A model generated the notes under the pieces. That model saw nothing but the letters and a program-made list of their open reading frames with translations. It was not told where the DNA came from and did no database searches. From contig CM055313.2 in the NCBI GenBank assembly GCA_029255685.2, positions 73,262,641 through 73,326,640 on the forward strand: a stretch of 64,000 bases of DNA, given 5' to 3'. Each line of letters opens with the position of its first letter. Positions within the stretch are counted from its first letter, which is position 1. Made by a program: the position numbers and the translations under genes. Source of the stretch: Silene conica. Lineage: Eukaryota > Streptophyta > Magnoliopsida > Caryophyllales > Caryophyllaceae. Below, piece after piece: positions 11,284 to 22,537 of this stretch.

Positions 11284-14200
11284 ATGGCTGGTGAAGACCC
11301 AATGCCAAGTGCCAAGCTAGCACGTGAATCCTGGCTAAAAGCCTTCATGGACTCCATGAATCAGTCTACTAGACTGAGGAATGATGGGTCAAACTTCTCT
11401 GACTGGGAGGCAGCACTACGGAATGCTGCCATTGCTGACGGAAAGCTTTAGTACTTAACTGAGCCCATTCCGGCACACCCAGGAACTGGAGCTAGAGATA
11501 ACGAAGTTCGCGCTCATAGCGACTTCGTCATGGAAGCGGGTGCGATAAAGAACGTACTCATCTATGCAATGGAATCCAATTTGCAAAGACGCTTCATAAC
11601 CCATGGTGCAAACAAGATTTTCACCACGCTCACTAACGAATTCTCAAAAGCTCCGAGAATTGTTTCTTATGAGCATACCTGTCGCTTCTTTGAGGCGAAA
11701 CTCCAGAAGGGCCAAGCTGTTAGCCCACATATTCTCAACATGATTGAGAATATCGAGAAACTGGAGGCCCTAAACTGCAAGATCAGTGAGAACATAATCG
11801 TTGATCGAATGCTTCATTCGCTTCATGATGGGTTCGCCCTCTTTAGGGCCAACTATTACATGAACGACATGAAGAAGACTCCTCATGAGTTCCACTCCCT
11901 TCTCGTACAGACCGAGAAGGATCTGAAATTAAGTGGGAGCGTGAAGCAGGATGTTCTCATGATCTCCAGTAAGGGTAAGGGTAAGGGAAAAGCTAAAGCT
12001 CAGGGCGACCTAACAGTAGGCAAACCCAAGTTTAAGAAGTCAGGATTTAGCAAGAGTGGGCCAGGTGAGTCAAGCAACTCACTGGGCAAAACAAAGAGCA
12101 AGGATACTAGCATGGAATGCCATCATTGCCACAAGACTGGGCATTGGAGGCGCTCATGCCCCGTGTATCGTGAGGACATTAAGGCAGGCCGCGTTACTCC
12201 TGTTGGTATGTCTTCTTCTTCTTTTATTCACATGATTGAGATTAACCATTCAAGTTACGGAACTTGGGTACTAGATACTGGTTGTGGTTCTCATCTATGT
12301 AATCATGTGCAGGGCCTCCGAAACCAAGAACCCCTCATCAAGGGTGAGGTTGACCTGCGTGCCGGGAATGGAGCACGTATTGCTGCAGTCTCGAGGGGAA
12401 CATACGTGATCCAGCTTCCAAGTGGATTTGAGTTATCTTTATATAACTGTTATTATGTTCCTTGTTTGTCCAAAAACATTATTTCAGTTTCTGCGCTTGA
12501 CAAACTTGGTTTTTCATTTGTAATAGAAAATAACAGTTGTATTTTCTCATTACACAATATGATTTATGGCAAGGCAGTTTCCATGAATGGAATTTATGTT
12601 TTAGATCAAACCACTGAAATATTACATGTGAATAATAAGAGATTAAAGGTAGGTGACAAAGATCAAACTTACCTATGGCATTGTCGTATGAGACACATAA
12701 ATGAGAAACGCGTAAAACAACTCATACAGAATGGAGCTATCTCGGCCTTTGATTTCGAATCATATGGCACGTGTGAATCATGTCTCATCGGTAAGATGAC
12801 TCGTATTTCCTTCAAAGGTGTTGGAATGCGCGCTGCCGACCTATTAGGACTCATACATACGGACGTATGTGGCCCTATGTCGATCAACGCACGAGAAGGC
12901 TATAGGTATTTCATCACTTTCACGGATGATTTGAGTAGATATGGCTATGTCTACTTAATGAAGCATAAAAGTGAATCCTTTGACAAGTTCAAAGAATACC
13001 AGAATCGGGTACAGAACCAGCTGGGAAGAAAGATTAAAGCACTACGTTCTGATCGTGGTGGTGAGTATCTTTCACACGAGTTTGATCAACACCTTAAAGA
13101 CTGTGGCATCGTGCTACAGTTGACTCCACCTGGAACACCACAATTAAATGGTGTGTCCGAACGGAGAAATCGAACTCTACTCGATATGGTTCGATCCATG
13201 ATGAGTCACACCGTTGTCCCTGATTCATTGTGGGGCTATGCTCTTTTGTCGGCCGCTCTAATACTTAACCGAAGTCCGTCTAAAGCTCTTGACAAGACTC
13301 CATACGAATTATGGAAGGGAACGGTCCCTAACTTGTCCTTTATTCGGGTTTGGGGCTGCGAGGCTTATGTCAAGTGGAGACACGAGGATAAGCTCAGCCC
13401 GCGATCGGTCAAGACATACTTTATAGGCTATCCAAAGGGAACTTTTGGTCATTACTTCTACTCGCCAACCGAACATCGTGTTTTTGTTGCGGCTAGTGCG
13501 ACGTTCTTAGAAAAACAATTTCTCGAGAACAAGTCGAGTAATAAAACCTTCGATTTATCGGAGGTTCAAGAACCAACTACCAAGCAACCATTGGAGGAAA
13601 CAGTTCCTTCAACCGAGGCTGCGGTAGATATTCCTGAGGAACCTAGGAGGTCGGGAAGAGTCTCTATTCCTCCGGACAGATACATTAGTATGGTCGAGGA
13701 ACATGATATAGATGACGTCTTACTCCTATAGGGTAATGAACCCACAACCTATAAAGGTGCCATGACCAGTTCTGACTCAAAGCTATGGCTAGAAGCCATG
13801 CAATCCGAGATGGACTCCATGTATGAGAACAACGTGTGGGATCTTGTGGACCTACCTGCAAAGGTACGTCCCCTTCAATGCAAATGGCTTTACAAGATAA
13901 AGCATGCCGTGGAAGGACAACAAGATATCCACAAGGCAAGACTAGTTGCTAAAGGTTTCACCTAAGTGCCAGTCTTGCACTACGATGAAATCTTTGCACC
14001 CGTAGTCATGCTACGTTCCATTCGGATTATCTTAGCGATTGCCGCATTTCACGATTATGAAATCTGGCAAATGGATGTTAAAATCGCCTTCTTAAACGGT
14101 TATTTGGAGGAAGAGTTGTACATGGTACAACCCGAGGGTTTTATTGATCCAGAAAATCCTAAGAAGGTTTGCAAGCTTAAGCGTTCCATCTATGGACTTA

Positions 14201-15315
14201 AGCAAGCATCACGGAGTTGGAATCATCGCTTCGACCAAGTGATAAAAGAGAATGGGTTCATTCGATCAGTCGAGGAACCATGTCTCTATATCAAGTCGAG
14301 TGGGAGCAAGATTGTCTTCCTAGTACTGTATGTCGATGACATACTCTTGATTGGGAATGACATACCTCTCTTATCTTCGGTTAAAGCATGGTTGAAAAAC
14401 CATTTCCAGATGAAAGATCTGGGAGAGGCACAAAGAATTTTGGGCATCCGTATCTACAGGGATAGATCACGACGGATGTTGTCTCTCAGTCAGGAGTCTT
14501 ACATAGATAAGATTCTAGAGAGATTCAGCATGACGAACTCCAAGAAAGGGTTCCTTCCTATGACTACTGGGCTTCACTTGAGCAAGTCTCAAGAAGCTAA
14601 GACATTGGAAGAGAAAGAGCGCATGAGTCGGATTCCTTATGCTTCGGCAATAGGATCGATCATGTATGCCATGATATGCACACGTCCAGACGTTGCATAT
14701 GCATTGAGTATGACCAGTCGATTCCAAGCTCATCCAGGTGAACAACACTGGATGGCCGTGAAAAACATTCTTAAGTACCTACGGAGGACTAAAGATTGGG
14801 GATTGACTTATGGAGGCGACTCAACGCTCTGCGCCACGAGTTACGCGGATGCTAGCTTCCAAACGGATCGAGATGACTCGAAATCTCAGTCTGGATTCGT
14901 TTTTACTCTTAATGGCGCTACTGTCAGCTGGAAAAGTTCTAAACAGAGTGTTACAGCAGATTCTACGACTGAGTCCGAGTACTATGCCGCCTCAGAAGCA
15001 GCTAAGGAAGCAATATGGATGCGTCAATTCTTACAAGGACTCTCAGTAGTGCCTAGTTCGAATGACCCAATCACCGTTTATTGTGATAATAAAGGTATCG
15101 TCTTCCAAGCTAAGGAGCATAAGTCTAGCAACAAGGCTAGGCATGTACAACGGAAATCTCATCTAATCAGAGATTACGTGGAGCAAAAGGAGATTTTCAT
15201 TGATAAGATCGCTACGGATGACAACATAGCTGATCCTCTCACTAAAGCATTGCCACGTGATAAGCATGAAGGGCACATTCATTCCATGGGAATTGGATGT
15301 GTTCCTAAGTTGTAG
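11284..15315 (+). pseudogene. Copia-1 gag-pol with three in-frame stops
   Basis: One continuous frame of 1343 codons broken only by stops at 11449 (TAG), 13729 (TAG) and 13963 (TAA), with no frameshift. Domain order is Copia: Gag, CCHC knuckle CHHCHKTGHWRRSC (about residue 279), protease DTGCGS (331), GAG-pre-integrase, integrase D527, D590 and E626 (DX35E spacing), reverse transcriptase YVDD (1016), and RNase H with the TESEYYAASEA block. The third stop falls in KGFT-stop, where Copia RTs have KGFTQ, so a glutamine codon (CAA) became TAA. The first two stops are also one C-to-T change from CAG. The longest uninterrupted piece (11530-13731) would still give Gag, protease and integrase. The copy itself can hardly make a full polyprotein. 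Confidence 0.92.
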
Positions 15316-16080
15316 TACTCTTTTATGAATTCTTGTAATAATTCATTTTCTCGTGTACTCTATTCAACCTCATTGTTATGATATATAATGTTTTGTTTTT
15401 CATGTGGAATTGTACGCCAATTTTGAACACTACAAAGTGAACTGAATAACATTACATCGTTTTAGTCCTTGATTACCCACTTGAGCTGATAACTCAGGTA
15501 ATCATTTTGTGACGTTGGTTGATGGTGGGTTCAACGAGCCATAAGTCACACGGCTGACTGACCAATCACAAAGGCGAGTTATACGGATATCTCGTAGGAC
15601 AACCCGTGACAACGTTATGGAGTCCTAAATGTTTTATAAATTGGGTGACAGGTCGTGGATAAGACCTCCATAGTGTTCTTTAGAGTCGAGTCTTTTGACT
15701 TTCAACTGTCTCTTGAGATTAAGGCAGATTTTGGGTAACTTTGGTTTCTTTCCCACGGTCATCGTAACAGGGGCCAAGAGGATTTTTTCTGGGTTATTTC
15801 ATGTTGCGCGATATCGGCAGGATTCAAGTTGAGGGAAATATCCAAACCCTTATCAGGATTTTATCATTTCTCAGGGCCACTCGAGGAGTAGTAACTGAAA
15901 TGCATGGCCATGCTCGAATACAGATTCGTTTTATCAGTTAAGTTACTCTCTAGTCGGGGAAACCACTCTTGATACAGATCGCTTGTGAGATACGAACTTT
16001 GCGAATGCGGATTTGCAAATTGTCTTACATTGAGTGGGAGAAATTTTAAAAGGATATGAGAATCGGTTATCGCACCTACA

Positions 16081-16174
16081 CTTGTACGGACAAGTGGGAG
16101 TTTGTTGGAGCTTGTGTCCTCCACATGTAGTGTGATAACGTCATTGCACATACCCTTGTACGGACAAGTGGGAG
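16081..16174 (+). other. Duplicated polypurine tract region of Copia-1
   Basis: The 20-mer CTTGTACGGACAAGTGGGAG is present at 16081-16100 and again at 16155-16174. The second copy directly precedes the 3' LTR (ATTGTTGGGGC) and is the working tract. The first is followed by TTTGTTGGAGCTTGTGTCCT, which resembles the LTR start. Confidence 0.85.
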
Positions 16175-16176
16175 AT

Positions 16177-17168
16177 TGTTGGGGCTGGTGTCCTTGACAA
16201 TTAAGTACAATGACTTATTAAATCTCTTTAAGGATCACAAGGGCATACTTCAGTATTATTATCAGTTGATCCACGTTTATCAATAACGGTTGGCTTGCTA
16301 GATAAGTTTGACGTTATTGTCATACGGATGGCGGTGATCAACTGGTCCCTATACGTCACACCTATAGGACACGTTTGAGAGATGTGAAGGTATGAAAATA
16401 CAGTCACATTTATGCCGGATACGACTAAACAGTTAGTCAGAGGTATTGACTATTAAATTAGTCAATAAGATGTTGAGATTATTATTTAATACGGATTAAA
16501 TAATTTTAGCTAATACGGATTACATGTTTAATTCGTAAAATTAAATATAAGCAGTTATATTTAATTAAATATTGATTTCGCGTATTAATATAAACAGTTA
16601 TATTAATTTGGGTAATTATACAATATCGCAATTTTATCAGATCATTATTAATACATCGACTGCATTAATATCTGATAACACGAGTGCGATTTATAAATAA
16701 AACCCGCGAATAATATTTAGCAAATCGGGTCGAACCACGCAAAGGAATAAGGTAAGAGTGGAAAAAGCCCACCCTTACCATATACCGTTCGGCCGACTCA
16801 TATACTACAAAAGGAGAGTCTTTCTCCTTTTGTCAGTTACTGGTAATTCACAATCTCAAGAATTAGAGTTTTGAGAACATTATTTTTCCAAAAAACTCAG
16901 ATCTCACATCAAAAACCTCACAATAGCTCTCCCCATATTGCAAGGCAATTGGAGAGTATTTCTAGCACACGCGGCATCATCTCATTCAAGTCTTGGGTGC
17001 AAGTTATAGGAGGGAATTTACTTTAATTCCTGTTCTTAGGCCTATTCAAGCAAGGACCCAAGGTTTTATTCTTTTCATGTTTTTATTTAACTTATGACAA
17101 TAATCTCAACTGTAAAATTCGTTATAATCCTTCACGTTTTAGGGTGAATACATGCTTTATTCCCCACA
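16177..17168 (+). repeat. Copia-1 3' LTR (992 bp)
   Basis: TGTTGGGGCTGG to TTCCCCACA, followed by AAAAT. Small differences from the 5' LTR include CCGGATACG versus CCGGGTACG and GTTGAGATT versus GTTGCGATT. Confidence 0.93.
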
Positions 17169-17460
17169 AAAATATCTAAACTAATTAGAAACTAAAGACT
17201 ATTAGGAAACTTATACAATATACTTTCCTAATCTAATTCAAGTTCTCCTACCATAAATAAACTAAGAAACCAAAACTTATTAAAACACTTAGTTTAATCC
17301 GTCTTCGACACAAATTGAAGGCATAAATTCACAACAATCTCCACTTTGACTTGAATTACTCAAAAAACGAACTCAACATAGAAGAATCAAACCCAAATCA
17401 TCTTCAACGGAATCGATCCTCAAGTCACTACAGGTACCGATAGTCTCCACTCTGACTTGA

Positions 17461-17821
17461 ACACAACTCCTAAAAAACGACAAACGAACCAAGTGTGCAA
17501 CAAACGTGACCAATGTACGAAGTACCCAGCGATGTAGTAAGCTGAGACTACCAAATGTGTCAAGTACCCAATATATCTTCATACTAACAGGAAGGCCAAA
17601 TGTAGCAAACTCCAAAGTGGCCAAAAGCTACCAAACGCCAACACAATTCCTAAAAAAGGACAAACGAACCAAGTGTACATTAAACGTGACCAATATATGA
17701 AGTACCCAACGTATTAAGCTGAGACTACCAAATGTACCAAGTACCCAATATATCTTCATACCAACAGGAAGGCCAAATGTACCAAACTCCAAAGAGGCCA
17801 AAAGCTGCCAAACGCCAACAC
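17461..17821. repeat. Tandem duplication of ~180 bp inside the minus-strand element
   Basis: Two adjacent units (about 17461-17641 and 17642-17821) share long blocks such as GACAAACGAACCAAGTGT, AAGCTGAGACTACCAAATGT and CCAATATATCTTCATAC. The units have drifted by substitutions and a short indel near the AAGTACCC block. The rest of the internal region is non-coding. Confidence 0.85.
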
Positions 17822-18493
17822 AAATATATGAGATACCCAATGTCACTAATGATGGAACGGTGTACCAAAACAACACACACAAAACTCCAAAACAAAATCT
17901 CCTTCAAATTACATGGCTAAATGTACCGTCGTACCAAACTGTCCCAAAAGGACACAAACGCCACGAACAAAACAAATGTCTCACCTGAGTATACTAGGTG
18001 TCATGACCACCAGAAATATGTCTATACCAAGGCAACAAAACTTAAGTCAAAATTCAACATTCTAAGTGAGCACAAATTACCTCCATGAAAGATACAAATT
18101 GTTAGATTAACAAGTCCAACCCAAAAACTCTAAAGAATAAACTTCCGTCGAAGTTTCAAATAACCCCTTACAAGGTCCTAACGACTCTCTTTCAAGAGTC
18201 ACAACAGCTCCACCTGGAGCCCCAAACCGCCCCACCTCATGGGGAGCAAATTGCCTCATTGAGGCGCAGAGACAAAAGTTCATAGCTTAATAGACCAGAC
18301 GCCTTGCTGCCTAAGCAAAACTCCTATCGTCAACTGTCACAGCCCAAAACTATTTCTCCCGTTGAACTCTTCAACATTCAGAAAATTCGTTCCCGACATC
18401 TTTTCACCCGAAAATCAAGAAACCCAAATAACGCCTAAAAGACAACTAACGCGGAAGCAAACCCCAAATCAGAATCTTAACACTGGTGCCAAT

Positions 18494-19156
18494 TGTTGTA
18501 ACAGAAACGTCCCGTTACCCAAATAGTAAATTGATAAGGTGATAAGAATAATAAATAACGAATGAAAATAAAGTTGACACGAAGATTTACGTGGTTCACC
18601 AGTAAAATAACAACCACCTCGCAAGGAGATCAAACTTCACTATAATGGAGAGAAAATAGTACAAAAGTAGACCGGTACACACGCGGTCAATATGAGCCAA
18701 AAGTATAACTCATTCTACCAACAAATATGACAATCTCAAAGGGACAAAAGAGACTATCCAAATAAGACGAATAACAAACTATCTTGAGGCCAACTAAGAT
18801 CTAAACAAACTACTCCAATCTTCCAAGACAAACGAACACCAATAATAGAGCCCGAGACAAACTTTGTTTCTTCTTCAGAAGTAACCTCGCAAATTGACCT
18901 TCATTATTGTGCTTTCAAATCTCTGTCATTTTTGTCTTAATTTAACCTAGAATGATACTTGGATCTTTATATAGTTATTCCACCCAAGATAAAATGTCTA
19001 AACTAATTAGAAATCAAAGACTATTTGGAAACTAATACAATACTTTCTTAATCTCATTCAAGTTCTCCTATCATAAATAAACTAAGAAACCAAGTTTTAA
19101 TAAAACACTTAGCTTAATCCGTTTTTGACACAAATTAAAGGCATAAATTTACAACA
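18494..19156 (-). repeat. 5' LTR of the minus-strand element (663 bp)
   Basis: Starts TGTTGTAACAGAAACG and ends TTTACAACA on the + strand. It is the intact reference for recognising the three insertions in the other LTR. Confidence 0.8.
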
Positions 19157-20930
19157 TTGCGATACAAAATGACAAAAGTTTAATTACTATTTACAATCTA
19201 GAATTATCTTAGATACTTTTGATACACAGATCAAGAAAAGAAATATACTTGTATATACTAAAGCAATACAAAACCTAAAGAAGTAAATCCGGAAGAGTAC
19301 TTCGTATTTACTGAAATACTTTATACTTGGTATATATTTATATCGTTCAAAAACTCAATTTTCTATAAAAATCATATTTTCGTCCTTGAAAAATTAAGAG
19401 AAGTTTAGCTACAAATCACAAACGGAAACTATTTAACATCAATCAATACTAAGGTTACACACTTATGTTACATGTCTTCGAATAGACCGAAGAGGTCAAA
19501 TCTTAGATCAATACTACAATGAATGTATACTAAACAAAGTTCGAATTCTTGAAATCCCGATATTGTAATGCTCTTGTGACACGCAAAAAAACACGATTTG
19601 GACAAGAATGTGCAAATAGCATGTAGGCATGTAGTTGTAAAAAGTATAACAGTAGACATTTTGAATTGTTATGGCGATTTAATAGAAGAGTTGGGTAGTT
19701 TAGGTAAGAGGACAATCATTCGTTCCCTCACAGTAATACAAAGAACAGAATATTAATGAGTTAACAACACAATATGGTACTACAAATAACCCAAAAGAAG
19801 CTGGGAATTGAAAGGATTGTAACTTTTCCCTGTTCTGTAGGTACATATAAATTTTGGACACCTGAATTACAGGTAGAAATTGACATATCCATGAAATAAG
19901 TAGGTGAACAGCCTACATGAGAATATGTGTTGGTACCACTACCATCTATACATTAAGTGATGGTTTAAGCATCCAATGACTTTCAAAAACAAAATGCTCG
20001 TCTCGGCGCCATCAAGGTGCTATCGACTACTACATCTTCTTACGTAGAGTCTATATTATTTTAATCGACTCTACATGTTGTATATGACGGAGATGAGTTC
20101 AGACTTTGTATCACTCAATAACGCCATATTATTCTACTATCATAATTCTATTGAAAATAGGGGGCTAGGGGCTTCATATGCCCAAGTCTTTTCTTTCCAT
20201 TTGTCTCACATAGTCATATAGGCGAGGAAATAGGTGTTTTGTATATTTATATAGTTTCTCGCACTTTATGCTATCACTAGTGGGTCAAATGAGCTTTTCT
20301 ATGATATCACGGAAAATTTTGGATGATCGCTCCTTTTCTGGGCTATATAAAGACACTCTAAGTTGAGAATCTGGTTTAAGGTATGTTTATAGAACACACT
20401 TTCTATGTTTGAATTTTTTTTTTTTTTTGACAAAACTGAAAACATATTAATTGTCCAGCTATCTAAAAACATGGATGAATCATGTATGAACGATCTCACA
20501 TTTGTGGTAGATAAATACTCAAGTATTCCTAATTAATATATGTAGGAGTACGTAATACTTTGTCTCGTATCTAGAACGGTGTAATGGACCTGTAAAAGAG
20601 TATATAATGAATTCAAATAATTGGAGGCAATACTAACGTGAAAAATGACCTAAGGTAGTAATGTACTCCGTAATACGGAGTACTTCATAAAGTCTAACAA
20701 GTGGAACAATAAGTTTTCTATAGGATAATTTACAGTATCAGACGATGAGCTATAAGTAAAAGAAAAGAGCTTAAACTTTTAGCATATTAAAGTCTTATTT
20801 TTATTTTGACAAATCTTTATCTTATCATGAAAACAATCATTTTTAAATGTGCAATATAAATTATTAGTTTTTGAAATTAAAATATATATTTTAGTTATTA
20901 AGATTTTATTTATTTTATTGTCATTGAGAT
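19157..20930. other. Spacer without a recognisable gene
   Basis: AT-rich sequence. A run of T at about 20407-20422 could be the tail of a short retroposon, but no body was recognised. Several 60-66-codon minus-strand frames lack any motif. Confidence 0.35.
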
Positions 20931-20934
20931 AACC

Positions 20935-21065
20935 TAATAAAAAAAATAGGTTTTTTTCGTGTAGAAGGAGCCAAGGAGGCACAAGAGCGATTTTGACACT
21001 AATGAGATTTAAACCCACGTCATGAGCATCAACTTTTATATCTTTGCCGACTAAGCTATTAGTCG
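20935..21065 (-). mobile_element. tRNA-derived SINE-like element
   Basis: On the minus strand the head reads TAGCTTAGTCGG (an A-box-like sequence, 21047-21058) and about 30 nt later GTGGGTTTAAATCTC (B-box-like, 21004-21018), the usual RNA polymerase III promoter spacing. An AT-rich tail follows near 20930-20945. It is too diverged and lacks the pairing needed for a real tRNA gene. Ends and target duplication were not determined. Confidence 0.5.
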
Positions 21066-21269
21066 TGAAAAAATCGGTTGTGCACAATGGCAGAGCCAGG
21101 AATTAACCCTAGCAAGGGCGTAAATTTTCAGCGGAGATAAACGGGTAATAGTGTAAGGGAAACTCGAAAAAAGTTGAAATTTTTTAACTAAAAGTAAAAA
21201 CTTTGAAATCTCCAACAGCATTAGGACAAGCGCCCCTGCTAACCTCCTAAATCTACCAATGGTTTGCAT

Positions 21270-21918
21270 AACAATTTTACCACTCGAGATAGTCTATCTT
21301 AGATGCGCAATTTCATCGACACCCTAGCCCAAAGAATCAAAGCTCACGAATTTTACTCATTTAGATAAATCTTTAACAATTTAGTCCTTGTTATTTTGTT
21401 TTGGTACTGATTTTCACGGTACATATTTTACTAAATACAGTACACTGTTGACAATTTTACTCTTATCGTTTCCCTTCTATTTTCACTCTCTAACCTCTTT
21501 CTCTAATGTTTTCTCTCTAATACAAAAATATCAATTTACCTCAATGTTTTTCTCAAATCTCAAATTTAGACGCTAGATATACTACATTGATAAAAAAAAA
21601 AAAAAAAGCTCAAATTATTATTTTTAGGTTCCGCACTGAATACATACATACGTAGTACATACTACGTACAACATTGAATTATAATAAAAAAAAACACCAA
21701 TGTGTACTTTTGTAAGGAAAAAACAAATTAATCAATATTGATAGTTAGTATGTGACGACGTACAAAAACAAGAAAATAACAAACTCTCGCCGCCGTCTCA
21801 AACTCGTCGGCAAACCCCCAGTACACACACCATAATATACTTTAATTAAGTTACATTGTAAACCCTAATTACATAAGAAATTATATTATAAAAAATATTC
21901 GAATTAATAAGTAATATT
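21270..21918. other. Spacer without a recognisable gene
   Basis: AT-rich, with a poly(A) run near 21591-21607. Nothing else was supported. Confidence 0.35.
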
Positions 21919-22257
21919 AGAGCAATAGCAATAGTAGAACTTTATATAAAGTTCTTCACATGCCCCATTAAAATACACCAATTCCAATTTTTAAGAACTT
22001 TTGTTCACCATAGAAAAACTTTATATAAAGTTCTTAAATTGAAAAAAAAATATAAAATAAGTAATGTTAAATGGGTTTTCACATTTTACAAAGTTATATT
22101 AATTGGTTGTTCATTTTCCAATAGTTAAGAATTTGGATCTTATTTTAGAACTTGGTTCTTAAAAATAAGAACAAACTTTTAAATGCAATAGAAGAACTAT
22201 AAAAATAAAGTTCTTGGTAACAACCTCAATGCTAAGAACTACTATTGCTATTGTTCT
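21919..22257. mobile_element. MITE with AGAGCAATAGCAATAGTAG ends
   Basis: The left end AGAGCAATAGCAATAGTAG and the right end CTACTATTGCTATTGTTCT are inverted repeats with one mismatch. Inside, the palindrome AACTTTATATAAAGTT occurs twice (about 21938 and 22018). It has no coding frame. The superfamily is unclear because the target duplication could not be settled. Confidence 0.65.
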
Positions 22258-22537
22258 TGGATTAACATATTAATTACCTGTTTGTCACTTGAATAGTCGT
22301 TTATAATTGAAGAAGTTTAAGATGGTTGAAGATTTAAGTATTTAAGTTTTCAATATAGAGAGAAGAGAGAGATAGAAAATTGAAGGCTTATTTGGTTGAG
22401 ATAAAGAAATTAAAGTTCGCGAGAACTACAAATTCACATTCATGTGAATTCACAAAAAGTGTTTGACTTGTATGTGGGAAATTAATTCATGTGGAAGTCT
22501 TAATGATCAGGGGGAGCTTGATGAGTGACTTCCCGTA

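Larger units (their letters stand above)
8565..17168 (+). mobile_element. Copia-1: full-length Copia retrotransposon with stop codons
   Basis: An 8604-bp element with two 992-bp LTRs (8565-9556, 16177-17168), target duplication AAAAT, a perfect initiator-Met tRNA primer site at 9559, a 1.7-kb leader, one Copia-order gag-pol frame (11284-15315) and a purine tract before the 3' LTR. By eye the LTRs differ at about nine positions (roughly 1%), so the insertion is recent. It lies within the left LTR of the older minus-strand element. Its lineage within Copia was not assigned. Confidence 0.93.
6853..19156 (-). mobile_element. Non-autonomous Copia-like LTR element, split by nested insertions
   Basis: The element runs on the minus strand. 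Its right LTR is 18494-19156 (663 bp, TGTTGTAACAG...ACAACA). The matching left LTR begins at 6853 and ends at 17336, broken by three later insertions. The internal part (17337-18493, about 1.16 kb) has no pol frames. On the minus strand the 5' LTR is followed by ATTGGCACCAGTG, a degraded form of the TGGTATCAGAG primer site, and the purine tract AAGTGGAGAT precedes the other LTR, as in Copia elements. The octamer TACAAAAT occurs at the left boundary (6845-6852) and a few bases after the right one (19163-19170), a possible target duplication. LTR divergence is clearly higher than in the inserted elements. Confidence 0.75.

Noticed and set aside
13762..13965. Separate small gene between the two large Copia-1 frames
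   Set aside because: It is in the same frame as both neighbours and is the N-terminal RT segment of one gag-pol bounded by two stop codons.
21080..21260. Possible short retroposon around GGCAGAGCCAGGAATT
   Set aside because: The words are common at decayed element ends in plants, but no ends, duplication or partner were found here.
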